Assembly: GCA_023399815.1 (NCBI GenBank)
Contig: JAEWOJ010000032.1
Coordinates: forward strand, 1-7,442
Direction of reading: 5' to 3'
DNA from: Pseudomonadota bacterium
Lineage (GTDB): Bacteria; Pseudomonadota; Gammaproteobacteria; Xanthomonadales; Xanthomonadaceae
DNA: 7,442 nt
Positions 1-6,713 of this stretch are shown in pieces. The position numbers and the translations under genes are program-made. Numbering within the stretch: position 1 is the stretch's first letter; each line of letters opens with the position of its first letter. A model generated the notes under the pieces. The model searched no databases. It saw only the letters and a list, made by a program, of their open reading frames with translations, and was not told where the DNA came from.

Positions 1-165
1 CGCCAGCACCGCATGGGCCCGCGCATAGGCGCCGAAGTGGCGCGCGTCGGCCTGCAGCCAGGCGTCGCGCATGCCGGCATCCTCCGCGCTCAGCGGCGCG
101 CGATCCTCGCGGGCGACCCAGGCCGCCGCGATGTCGTCGATGCTGGGTTCAGCGTTTGCGCGCAT
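1..165 (-). CDS. FecR-family anti-sigma regulator, N-terminal fragment (runs off the window)
   Basis: Only the first 55 codons are present; the gene continues beyond base 1. The peptide begins MRANAEPSIDDIAAAWVARE and continues with a W-L-x-A-D-x-R-H-F motif at about residues 37-45. This is the usual N-terminal cytoplasmic helix bundle (DUF4880 type) of FecR proteins, the part that contacts the cognate sigma factor. In the family this is followed by one membrane helix and a periplasmic FecR domain that receives the signal from the receptor's STN domain; neither is visible here. The ATG at 165 is chosen because a GGAGG Shine-Dalgarno lies 8 bases upstream and the FecR homology starts right after it. 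The gene overlaps the end of the sigma-factor gene by 17 bases, which points to translational coupling and balanced production of the two partners. Family assignment is quite secure. Whether it acts mainly as anti-sigma or as co-activator cannot be seen. Confidence 0.82.
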   Translation of the reverse strand, partial: MRANAEPSIDDIAAAWVAREDRAPLSAEDAGMRDAWLQADARHFGAYARAHAVLA

Positions 166-736
166 GTCGCGTTCCTCCGGCTTCCCGCCCGTCCCTGCCC
201 TCTTCCACGTCCTTTCCATCGCGCTTCATCGAATCCATCAGTACCCGGATTCCCTTGCAGATGTGTTTCTCCACGGTGTTCTCGCTGATCCGCATGCGCT
301 GGGCGATCTCGCGCTGCGAATAGCCTTCGACCCGGCGCAGGACGAAGGCCTCGCGGCACTTGTCCGGCAGGCTGTCGATCAGCGCGCCGATCCGCGCCAG
401 TTCCTGCCGCGAGGACGCGGTCCGCTCCGGACACGCCTCCTCGCCGCTGGTGGCCATGCGCTCGATCTCGGCGACCGCCTCGATCGACACCACCTGCGCG
501 CGCCGCAGCTGCTGCAGCACCACCGACTGCGCCACCGAGTACACATAGGCGCGCGGCTGGCGGACGTGGGACACGTCCGCCATCGCCGCCAGGATGGCGT
601 AGGTCTCCTGGATCACGTCGTCCACGTCCTGCCGCACCGGCAACCGCCGCCGCAACCAGTCGCGCAGCGCCGGCTCGCAGGGCAGCACGTGCTCGGCGAG
701 CCACAGCGAGCGCTCCGCCGCCAGTGCCGCCGTCAT
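149..736 (-). CDS. FecI-like ECF RNA polymerase sigma factor
   Basis: This 195-residue protein has the two-domain layout of ECF sigma factors. Sigma region 2 spans about residues 18-80, with the acidic core-binding stretch DVDDVIQETY at 37-46 and PRAYVYSVAQ at 61-70. A short linker rich in S, E and R follows (about 95-112). Sigma region 4 spans about 118-170, with LPDKCREAFVLRRVEGYSQ at 123-140 and a helix-turn-helix in REIAQRMRISENTVEKH. The LPxxxREAFxLRxxEGxSxxEIAxxxxxSxNTVEKH pattern is the FecI subgroup signature. It would direct RNA polymerase to one or a few promoters, probably including that of the receptor operon. The gene starts 61 bases after the receptor stop and overlaps FecR. The ATG at 736 is the first usable start after an in-frame stop at 776-778. 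No Shine-Dalgarno is seen and a GC-rich hairpin lies just upstream. About 25 charged residues follow region 4; that tail also encodes the FecR ribosome binding site. Confidence 0.9.
   Translation of the reverse strand: MTAALAAERSLWLAEHVLPCEPALRDWLRRRLPVRQDVDDVIQETYAILAAMADVSHVRQPRAYVYSVAQSVVLQQLRRAQVVSIEAVAEIERMATSGEEACPERTASSRQELARIGALIDSLPDKCREAFVLRRVEGYSQREIAQRMRISENTVEKHICKGIRVLMDSMKRDGKDVEEGRDGREAGGTRHARKR
174..178 (-). promoter_or_regulatory. Shine-Dalgarno of the FecR gene, inside the sigma-factor coding region
   Basis: On the minus strand the sequence GGAGGAACGCGACATG places a perfect GGAGG 8 bases before the ATG at 165. It lies within the last codons of the upstream sigma-factor gene and fixes the FecR start. 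It is far better than the site in front of the sigma-factor gene itself. Confidence 0.75.
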
Positions 737-753
737 GGCGACACCGCCGCGGT

Positions 754-771
754 GCCCGGCGCCGGCCGGGC
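754..771 (-). other. GC-rich hairpin between the receptor and sigma-factor genes
   Basis: Bases 754-760 (GCCCGGC) pair perfectly with 765-771 (GCCGGGC) around a 4-base loop. In the minus-strand transcript the hairpin would end 17 bases before the sigma-factor ATG, and no U-run follows it, so it is not a typical intrinsic terminator. It could protect the 3' end of the receptor message, pause polymerase, or restrict access to the sigma-factor start. It could also be chance in such GC-rich DNA. Confidence 0.4.
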
Positions 772-797
772 GGTTTCACGGACAACCCATCGGATCA

Positions 798-3700
798 TCA
801 GAACGCCTTGGTCACGTTGACGTACCAGTACCGCGGATAGGCCTGATAGATCGCCGACGAATAGCCGAACGCGTCGCTGGAGATCGGCGGGCGCTTGTCG
901 GCCAGATTGTTGGCGCCCACCTTCAGCGACAGGCCGTCCATCCAGCCGTCGCCCTTGAGGTCGTACTTGACGAAGGCGTTGGCCAGCGTCTGCGACTTCA
1001 CCGTCCACGGCGTGCCGTCGGCCAGCACCAGGCCGTTCTCCACGAACGAGCTGCTGTAGCGGGCGCTGGCGCCGACCGTCAGCTGCTGGTAGCGCCAGGT
1101 CAGCGTTCCGGACCATTTCCACTGCGGGTTGCCGCCGTTGCCGATCAGGTTGCCGCCGCCGGTCACGCGGATCGATGGATCGACCAGGCCGGTGGCCTTG
1201 GCGTCTTCCAGCGCCTGCAGCGCCGGCGAGCGCTGGCGGTAGAACTCGATCAGGCGGGTGCCGTTGAGCGACACGTCGAAGCGGCCGACGTTGGTTTCCG
1301 GCGAGGCCCAGCTGAAGGTGTAGTCCACACCGCGCACGGTCTGCGGCTCCAGGTTGACGTACTGGTCCTTGACGTAGAGCACCTTGCCGGCGGCCTCCAG
1401 GCCGGTGCCGGCGAAGCGCGCGATGTCGTCGGCGGTGGGATCGGCGCGCACCACGTCGGCGTTGCTGCCGCCCTGCTGGCGCAGCACGTAGTCCAGGATC
1501 AGCGCGTTGCCCTCGCCGAACAGGCCGATGATGCCTTCCTGCTCGTACTTGTAGTAATCCACGGCGAAGGTGAAGCGGCCGAGGTTCTCGGGAATAAACT
1601 GCGGCTGGAACACGATGCCGGCGCTGGTGTTGGTCGAGGTTTCCGGCTTCAGGTCCGGGTTGCCCGAGCGCCGCGCGGTGGTCGAGGCGGTGTAGCCCTT
1701 GCAGGCGGCCATCGACGCCTGCGCGCCGCTGCGCACGTCGGCCAGGCACTGCACCCAGTCGGTGCGGCTGTTGGAGCGGCTGACCATGGTGGCGTTGACC
1801 TGCTCCAGGTTCGGCGCGCGGAAACCCTTGGCCCAGGACGAGCGCACGGTCAGGCCGTCGACGATCTGCCAGCCCAGCGCCAGCTTCGGCTTGGCGACGT
1901 TGCCGAAGTCGTTGTAGCGCTCGGCGCGGCCGGCCACCTGCAGGTCCAGCGACCTGACCAGGGGAATGCCCATCGCCGGCGACACCAGCGGCACCGAGAA
2001 CTCGGCGAACACGCCGGCGACGGTGCGCGAGCCGTAGGTGTCCGGGGTCGGGCTGACGCCGTACATGTCGCTGGGATACTCGATGCCGGTGATCGCGTCG
2101 GTGAAGGTCAGCGAACCGTCGACGTGCGCGTCGCGGTCGTCGCGCTGGGTCTCGTGGCGCACTTCCACGCCGGTCGCCATGCCGACGTCGCCGGCCCAGG
2201 TACGGAACAGGTCCGGGCGCGAGGCCTTGAAGTCCCACAGGTACAGCGCGGTCTCGCTCTGGCGCTTGGCCTTGTAGAAGAACGCGTCGAGCTTGCTCCA
2301 GTCGTTGCAGCCGCCGCAGAACGGGTTGTAGGCCGCCGACGTCGGATCGGCCAGCGCCTGCTGGAACCGGGTCATGCTCACCGCGTCCTGGGTGTCGACC
2401 ACCTTGGCCCTGGAGTACAGCGCCGCGCTCTCCCAGTCGAAGCCGAAGTGGTAGCCGCGCAGGCCGGCCAGCGCACGTACCTGGGTGTTCTTGACCTCGA
2501 TCCGGGTCGGGCGCTCGAAGCGGTAGCTGGTGATCGTCACCGGCACGCCGTCCGCGCCGATGTTCAGGCCCGGCAGGCGGTTCGGGTTGGGCGTGCCGTC
2601 GGGCAGGTACATCGCGCCGAACGGGTTCCAGTAATTGCTGGCGGCCACCGTCATCGGCAGCGAGGAAATCGTGTTGACGCCGTTCTGCAGGCTGTAGGCA
2701 CGCGAGTCGTACAGGCCAGCCTCGCTGAAGAACGACAGCCCGTTCTCGAAATCGTGCTTGCCGGTGGCGAACACGTTGATGCGGCGCACGTCCGGGGTGA
2801 TCGAGACCGGATACAGCGACTGCTGGTTGTCGCGCAGGTTGGCGTCGGCGCCGGAGGTGGCCTTGCTGCCGGACTGCACGCACAGGCCGTCGCCGATCGT
2901 CGCGCCGCAGTTGCCGTTGCTGGTCGGCTTGACGTAGAACGCGCCGGCGGCGGTGGTCAGCCACGTCCCGTTCTGCGACACGCGCGGCCCGTTGGCGGTG
3001 AAGTTGCCCCACGGACTGTTGGTGTTGCGGTTGTCCACGCCGGCCAGGCCTTCGTACGGCGTCCCGGCGAAGTCGTCGATGCGGTTGGCGTTGCGGGTCC
3101 AGTCCTGGTCCAGCGAGTTCAGGCCGGTGGAGTTGTAGTAGTTGAAGGCGACGGTGACGTTGGAGCGCAGGTCCTGCGAATTCCTGCCCCACATGCCGTT
3201 GACCGCCACGTCGCTGAGGTTGGTGCCTTCGCCCACGCCCTTCTGCACGCTGACGGTGCCGCCGTCCATGTCGTCGCGCAGCACGTTGTTGACCACGCCG
3301 GCAACGGCGTCGGTGCCGTAGATCGCCGCGGCGCCGTCGAGCAGCACCTCGACCCGGCGCAGGTTGGCCACCGGCACGGTGTTGGCGTTGTAGGTCAGCA
3401 CCGGCACGAGGTTGCCGTCGGCCTGGCTGGTCGGGTGCACCACGGTGCGGCGGCCGTTGATCAGCAGCAGCGTGTTGCCCACGCCCAGGCCGCGCAGGTT
3501 GACCGAGGCGATGTCGCCGCGCGCGTAGTTGGAACTGTTGCCGCCATTGGTGCCGCTGAAGGAGACGTTGCCCATCTGCGGGATGGAGCGGTACAGGTCG
3601 TCGCCGGAGACCGCGCCGGTGGCCTCGATCTGCTCGGCCTGCAGCGTCGCCACCGGCAGGATCGCCGCCGACTTGCTGCCCTTGATCTGGCTGCCGACCA

Positions 3701-4157
3701 CGGTGATCTGGTCCAGCGTGTTCACCGCGCCGTTGGCCGGGGCCTCCTGCGGCGCCGGGACGGCCGGTTCGGGCGCCGCGACCTGCGCCACGGCCAGTCC
3801 GCCCAGGCCGCCGAGCGAGGCCAGCAGCGGCGCGGCGGCGCGCAGGGTGATGGTGCGCCCGTCGTCGGACGCCACGGTCAGGCCGGTGCCGTCCAGCAGG
3901 CGGCTCAGCGCCTGGCGCGCATCCATCTGCCCCTTCAGTTGTCCGACCTCGATCCGGCCCTCGTCGCCCATGGCGGCCGGGGCGATGATCTGCAGGCCCG
4001 CCTGGCGGGCGAATTCAGGCAGCACCTCTTCGATGCGGCCGCCTTCGATATCGAACTGCGGCGGCGCGGCGAGCGCCGGCACGGCCACGCACAGCGCCAC
4101 GGCGGCCAGGCCGCCGCGGATCGCGCTTGCCAGCGGCAACAACTTGAATGAACGCAT
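798..4157 (-). CDS. TonB-dependent outer-membrane receptor/transducer with N-terminal STN domain
   Basis: This 1119-residue receptor carries all the expected parts. A Sec signal peptide occupies about residues 1-30 (…AVALCVAVPALA, cleavage near A30). An STN domain follows (about 34-106), the periplasmic domain that signals to FecR. An Ala/Pro/Gly-rich linker runs to about 145, and a TonB-box-like segment DQITVVGSQI lies at 149-158. The plug spans about 160-297, with NLRGLG (220-225) and the conserved LLDGAAAIYGTDAVAGVVN (272-290). The remainder is a large beta-barrel, with the late NPDLKPE motif and a C-terminal strand ending in phenylalanine, as required for BAM-dependent assembly. Three close cysteine pairs (417/426, 614/617, 804/819) sit in likely extracellular loops. 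Such receptors import a ligand using TonB energy. The ligand may be a siderophore, sugar or peptide and cannot be told. The STN domain plus the adjacent sigma factor and FecR genes make it a signalling receptor. The start at 4157 has a strong GGAGAGGGG site 7 bases upstream. It is longer than most siderophore receptors (roughly 700-850 aa) but typical for large Xanthomonadaceae members. Confidence 0.93.
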   Translation of the reverse strand: MRSFKLLPLASAIRGGLAAVALCVAVPALAAPPQFDIEGGRIEEVLPEFARQAGLQIIAPAAMGDEGRIEVGQLKGQMDARQALSRLLDGTGLTVASDDGRTITLRAAAPLLASLGGLGGLAVAQVAAPEPAVPAPQEAPANGAVNTLDQITVVGSQIKGSKSAAILPVATLQAEQIEATGAVSGDDLYRSIPQMGNVSFSGTNGGNSSNYARGDIASVNLRGLGVGNTLLLINGRRTVVHPTSQADGNLVPVLTYNANTVPVANLRRVEVLLDGAAAIYGTDAVAGVVNNVLRDDMDGGTVSVQKGVGEGTNLSDVAVNGMWGRNSQDLRSNVTVAFNYYNSTGLNSLDQDWTRNANRIDDFAGTPYEGLAGVDNRNTNSPWGNFTANGPRVSQNGTWLTTAAGAFYVKPTSNGNCGATIGDGLCVQSGSKATSGADANLRDNQQSLYPVSITPDVRRINVFATGKHDFENGLSFFSEAGLYDSRAYSLQNGVNTISSLPMTVAASNYWNPFGAMYLPDGTPNPNRLPGLNIGADGVPVTITSYRFERPTRIEVKNTQVRALAGLRGYHFGFDWESAALYSRAKVVDTQDAVSMTRFQQALADPTSAAYNPFCGGCNDWSKLDAFFYKAKRQSETALYLWDFKASRPDLFRTWAGDVGMATGVEVRHETQRDDRDAHVDGSLTFTDAITGIEYPSDMYGVSPTPDTYGSRTVAGVFAEFSVPLVSPAMGIPLVRSLDLQVAGRAERYNDFGNVAKPKLALGWQIVDGLTVRSSWAKGFRAPNLEQVNATMVSRSNSRTDWVQCLADVRSGAQASMAACKGYTASTTARRSGNPDLKPETSTNTSAGIVFQPQFIPENLGRFTFAVDYYKYEQEGIIGLFGEGNALILDYVLRQQGGSNADVVRADPTADDIARFAGTGLEAAGKVLYVKDQYVNLEPQTVRGVDYTFSWASPETNVGRFDVSLNGTRLIEFYRQRSPALQALEDAKATGLVDPSIRVTGGGNLIGNGGNPQWKWSGTLTWRYQQLTVGASARYSSSFVENGLVLADGTPWTVKSQTLANAFVKYDLKGDGWMDGLSLKVGANNLADKRPPISSDAFGYSSAIYQAYPRYWYVNVTKAF

Positions 4158-4164
4158 TGATGAA

Positions 4165-4173
4165 CCCCTCTCC
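4165..4173 (-). promoter_or_regulatory. Shine-Dalgarno of the receptor gene
   Basis: On the minus strand GGAGAGGGG stands 7 bases before the ATG at 4157. It is a strong purine-rich site that supports this start, from which a proper signal peptide is read. Confidence 0.7.
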
Positions 4174-4225
4174 GGTATATGCGAATGCGGCGACGTCGTC
4201 GGTCCCCTGTGTGCCTAGAGGAGCA

Positions 4226-4242
4226 GGCGGAAAAGTTCCGCC
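4226..4242. promoter_or_regulatory. Perfect 17-bp inverted repeat with an ECF -35-like core, in the divergent promoter region
   Basis: GGCGGAA (4226-4232) and TTCCGCC (4236-4242) form a perfect inverted repeat with a 3-base AAG spacer. Read on the minus strand it contains GGAACTTTTCC, and GGAACTT is the classic -35 core of RpoE-like ECF sigma factors. A TCTAG follows 13 bases later, shorter than the usual 15-17 spacing, so the matching -10 is doubtful. The centre lies about 77 bases upstream of the receptor start and about 97 bases upstream of the lipoprotein start. It is either an operator or part of the receptor promoter. No U-run follows on either side and both flanking genes diverge, so it is not a terminator. 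In the same gap the only plus-strand -10-like hexamer is TAGTAT at 4286-4291, without a credible -35. Confidence 0.45.
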
Positions 4243-4330
4243 ATCCGTCATCGCCGGCATCCCCGGCCACGCCCGCCATACGGCGTAGTATCCTTTGAGC
4301 GATCCCTTCTGGACCCGAGGACCGAGCAGT

Positions 4331-4807
4331 ATGCGTTTTCGCCCACAGTACGTCCTGACCGCCGTTCTCAGCCTCGCGCTCGCCTCCTGCGGCGGCGGCA
4401 TGGTGAAGCGGGTTTCCGAACCGGCCGCCGGCATCCAGCAGCTCACCGTCGCCAGCGACGGCAGCTGGGACGTGGAACTGCGGCTGCGCAACTACAGCTC
4501 GATGCCGATGCGCTTCGACGACGTCGCGCTGAAGCTGAAGGTGGGCGAGGAATCGGCCGGCACCCTGAGCGCCGCGCCCGGCCTGTCCATCGGCCCGGAA
4601 TCGGCCGACGTCGTCACGGTCCACCTGCAACCCGCCTCGCCCGCCCGCATCGTCGTGGCCGATGCCCTGGCCGGCGGCCACTCGCTGTTCTACGAACTGG
4701 AAGGCACGATCAAGGCCACGCCCGAAGAGAAGAAACAGCGCAGCTTCGAGGTGACTTCCCGCAACAGCCTGAACCAGGCGCCCGGCCTGCCCGGCGTGCT
4801 GCGCTGA
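4331..4807 (+). CDS. Small lipoprotein, probable LEA14/WHy-type (LEA type 2) domain
   Basis: This is a 158-residue protein. A lipoprotein signal peptide MRFRPQYVLTAVLSLALASC ends in a lipobox (L-A-S-C) with the lipidated cysteine at residue 20. The residue after it is glycine, not aspartate, so the Lol rule predicts outer-membrane sorting. The mature part (about 35-150) alternates short hydrophobic strands with a central R-N-Y-S-S-M-P-M-R-F motif and later repeated strand-like stretches. This fits the LEA14/WHy beta-sandwich found in small bacterial LEA type 2 lipoproteins, where the N-x-S-x-x-P-x-x-F pattern is typical. That domain call is from pattern, not a search, and the role is unknown (stress protection is a guess from the family name). 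The ATG at 4331 is preferred to an in-frame TTG at 4295 because it begins the signal peptide and has a GAGG 10 bases upstream. The acyl-CoA dehydrogenase follows after 35 bases, so the two may be co-transcribed. Confidence 0.75.
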   Translation: MRFRPQYVLTAVLSLALASCGGGMVKRVSEPAAGIQQLTVASDGSWDVELRLRNYSSMPMRFDDVALKLKVGEESAGTLSAAPGLSIGPESADVVTVHLQPASPARIVVADALAGGHSLFYELEGTIKATPEEKKQRSFEVTSRNSLNQAPGLPGVLR

Positions 4808-4842
4808 TTCCCCTCCATTCCGTTTCGTCCGAGATCGCACCG

Positions 4843-6633
4843 ATGAGCAACTACAAGGCCCCCGTTACCGACCTCCGTTTCGCCCTGCACGATGTGCTCA
4901 AGGCCGAGTCCCTGTTCGCCGCGATGGGCCACGCGGATGCCAGCGCCGACGTCATCGACGCCGTGCTGGAGGAAGCCGGCCGCTTCAGCGCCAGCGTGCT
5001 GGCCCCGCTGAACGCCGTCGGCGACGAGAACGGCTGCACGCTGGACAAGGCCACCGGCGAAGTCACCACCGCCCCGGGCTTCAAAGAAGCCTATGCGCAG
5101 TTCGTCGAAGGCGGCTGGACCGGCCTGACCGCCGCGCCCGAATTCGGCGGCCAGGGCATGCCGGAGACGCTGGGCATGGCGCTGAGCGAAATGGTGTCCT
5201 CGGCCAACCTGGCCTGGAGCCTGTTCCCGATGCTGTCGCACGGCGCGGTCGAGGCGCTCAAGCACTACGGCGAGGACTGGCAGCGGGAAGCCTTCCTCAA
5301 GCCGCTGGTGGCCGGCAACTGGACCGGCACCATGTGCCTGACCGAACCCCACGCCGGCACCGACCTGGGCCTGATCAAGACCCGCGCCGAGCCCAATGCC
5401 GACGGCAGCCATTCGATCACCGGCACCAAGATTTTCATCACCGCCGGCGAGCACGACCTCAGCGAGAACATCGTTCACCTGGTGCTGGCCAAGCTGCCCG
5501 ACGCGCCTCCCGGCCCGAAGGGCATCTCGCTGTTCGTCACCCCCAAGTACAAGGTGGACCGCGCCGGCGCGATGGGCGAGCGCAACGCCCTGCGTTGCGG
5601 CGCGCTGGAGCACAAGATGGGCATCCACGGCTCGTCCACCTGCGTGATGAACTTCGACGGCGCCCAGGGTTACCTCGTCGGCCAGCCGCACAAGGGCCTG
5701 CAGGCGATGTTCGTGATGATGAACTCCGCCCGCCTCGGCGTCGGCATCCAGGGTCTGGCGCAGTCCGAGCGCGCCTGGCAGGGCGCGCTGGCCTATGCGC
5801 GCGAACGCCTGCAATCGCGCGCGCCCAAGGGCGCGATCCTGCCCGACAAGCCGGCCGATCCGATCATCGCCCAGCCCGACGTGCGGCGCATGCTGCTGTC
5901 GATCAAGTCGTTGACCGAGGGCGGCCGCCTGCTCGCCGCCCACGCCTACACCCAGCTCGACGCCGCACAGAGCGCCGGCGACGCGCAGGCGCGCGCCGAT
6001 GCCGAGACCCTGGTCAGCTTCCTCACGCCCATCGTCAAGGCCTGCCTGACCGAGTGGAGCATCGAGTGCACCTACAACGCGCAGCAGTGCTTCGGCGGCC
6101 ACGGCTACATCGCCGAACACGGCATGGAGCAGCTGGCGCGCGATGCCCGCATCACCACGCTGTACGAAGGCACCACCGGCATCCAGGCGCTGGACCTGAT
6201 CGGCCGCAAGACCGCGGTGTCGCAGGGCGCCGGCCTGAAGCTGTTCCTGGCCGAGATCGAAGGGTTCATCGCCGCCAACGCCGGCAACCCGGCCGTGGCC
6301 GAGTTCCTGCCGGTGCTGGGCGCCAGGGCGCAGGAATGGGGCAAGCTGACCGTGGACGTCCTGCAGCGCGCCGCCGCCAACCCGGAGGAACTGGGCGCGG
6401 CCAGCTGGGATTACCTGTTCTACAGCGGCTACGTGGCGCTGGCCTACTGGTGGGCGCGCGCCGTGGCCGCGACACAGGAATCCGGCCATCCACAGGCCTT
6501 CAAGCAGGCCAAGCTGGAAACCGCGCGCTTCTACTACGCCCGCATCCTGCCGCGCACCCTGGCCCACGCCGCCAGCATGGAAAGCGGCGCCGAACCGCTG
6601 ATGGCGATGGAAGCTGCGCGCTTCGGCGAGTGA
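4843..6633 (+). CDS. Acyl-CoA dehydrogenase, DmdC-like (long form with C-terminal extension)
   Basis: A soluble flavoprotein of 596 residues that should oxidise an acyl-CoA thioester to the 2,3-enoyl-CoA, passing electrons to electron-transfer flavoprotein. The N-terminal Y-K-A-P-V-x-D-L-R-F (residues 4-13) is the short cap motif of the long family that includes 3-methylmercaptopropionyl-CoA dehydrogenase (DmdC). The helical N-terminal domain runs to about 160. The beta domain starts at the FAD-contacting motif MCLTEPHAGTDLG (E168 to G172) and includes ITGTKIFITAGEHD at about 192-205. The C-terminal helical domain carries FGGHGYIAEHGMEQLARDAR (417-436) and YEGTTGIQ from Y441; E442 is in the position of the catalytic base. 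A C-terminal extension of about 130 residues (after about 465) is characteristic of this subgroup and absent from classical 380-residue enzymes. The substrate is uncertain: Xanthomonadaceae paralogues are often labelled DmdC without evidence for sulfur substrates, and a fatty acyl-CoA is as likely. The Shine-Dalgarno is weak (GAG 9 bases before the ATG). Confidence 0.93.
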   Translation: MSNYKAPVTDLRFALHDVLKAESLFAAMGHADASADVIDAVLEEAGRFSASVLAPLNAVGDENGCTLDKATGEVTTAPGFKEAYAQFVEGGWTGLTAAPEFGGQGMPETLGMALSEMVSSANLAWSLFPMLSHGAVEALKHYGEDWQREAFLKPLVAGNWTGTMCLTEPHAGTDLGLIKTRAEPNADGSHSITGTKIFITAGEHDLSENIVHLVLAKLPDAPPGPKGISLFVTPKYKVDRAGAMGERNALRCGALEHKMGIHGSSTCVMNFDGAQGYLVGQPHKGLQAMFVMMNSARLGVGIQGLAQSERAWQGALAYARERLQSRAPKGAILPDKPADPIIAQPDVRRMLLSIKSLTEGGRLLAAHAYTQLDAAQSAGDAQARADAETLVSFLTPIVKACLTEWSIECTYNAQQCFGGHGYIAEHGMEQLARDARITTLYEGTTGIQALDLIGRKTAVSQGAGLKLFLAEIEGFIAANAGNPAVAEFLPVLGARAQEWGKLTVDVLQRAAANPEELGAASWDYLFYSGYVALAYWWARAVAATQESGHPQAFKQAKLETARFYYARILPRTLAHAASMESGAEPLMAMEAARFGE

Positions 6634-6641
6634 TCGCCCGC

Positions 6642-6670
6642 CCCTGCCGCCATCGATGATGGCGGCAGGG
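6642..6670 (+). terminator. Strong hairpin terminator after the acyl-CoA dehydrogenase
   Basis: The arms CCCTGCCGCCAT (6642-6653) and ATGGCGGCAGGG (6659-6670) pair perfectly. One more C-G pair (6654/6658) gives 13 bp closed by a GAT loop. It begins 8 bases after the stop codon. The tract that follows is only ATTT, so the U-run is poor, but stem strength and position argue for transcription termination or 3'-end protection of the upstream unit. Confidence 0.7.
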
Positions 6671-6671
6671 A

Positions 6672-6702
6672 TTTACACAAACTGTCACGCTTCATGTATA
6701 AG
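6672..6702 (+). promoter_or_regulatory. Candidate sigma-70 promoter of the HNH gene, directly abutting the terminator
   Basis: TTTACA (6672-6677) resembles the -35 TTGACA, and TATAAG (6697-6702), preceded by ATG, resembles the -10 TATAAT. The spacer is 19 bases, longer than the ideal 17. This is a locally AT-rich patch in otherwise GC-rich DNA, which supports a promoter. The predicted transcription start near 6709 would be only about 5 bases before the ATG at 6714, giving a nearly leaderless message. The first base of the -35 is 2 bases after the hairpin. Confidence 0.5.
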
Positions 6703-6713
6703 CTGTTTTCCCG

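Noticed and set aside
754..771. Hairpin read as an intrinsic terminator between the receptor and sigma genes
   Set aside because: No U-run follows it in the minus-strand transcript, and the sigma gene begins 17 bases later. Operon read-through is more likely.
735..4151. A very long open frame (over 1100 codons) on the plus strand opposite the receptor gene
   Set aside because: Its translation is a low-complexity run rich in H, R, A, V and G with no domain, as expected for the antisense shadow of a GC-rich gene with G/C-ending codons. The opposite strand encodes a complete, motif-bearing receptor.
4226..4242. Palindrome read as a Fur box
   Set aside because: It is GC-rich and bears no resemblance to the AT-rich GATAAT repeats of Fur sites, so iron control cannot be claimed from it.
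4286..4291. TAGTAT as a -10 box for the lipoprotein gene
   Set aside because: It matches only 4 of 6 consensus bases and no -35-like sequence lies 16-18 bases upstream (the region is CCGG-rich).
4295..4330. Earlier TTG start for the lipoprotein, adding 12 residues
   Set aside because: It would put MSDPFWTRGPSS before the signal peptide and has no better ribosome site. The ATG at 4331 gives a normal lipoprotein signal.
4690..6567. A 625-codon open frame on the minus strand opposite the acyl-CoA dehydrogenase
   Set aside because: It is an antisense shadow: biased composition, no recognisable motif, and the plus strand codes for a full-length enzyme with all catalytic motifs.
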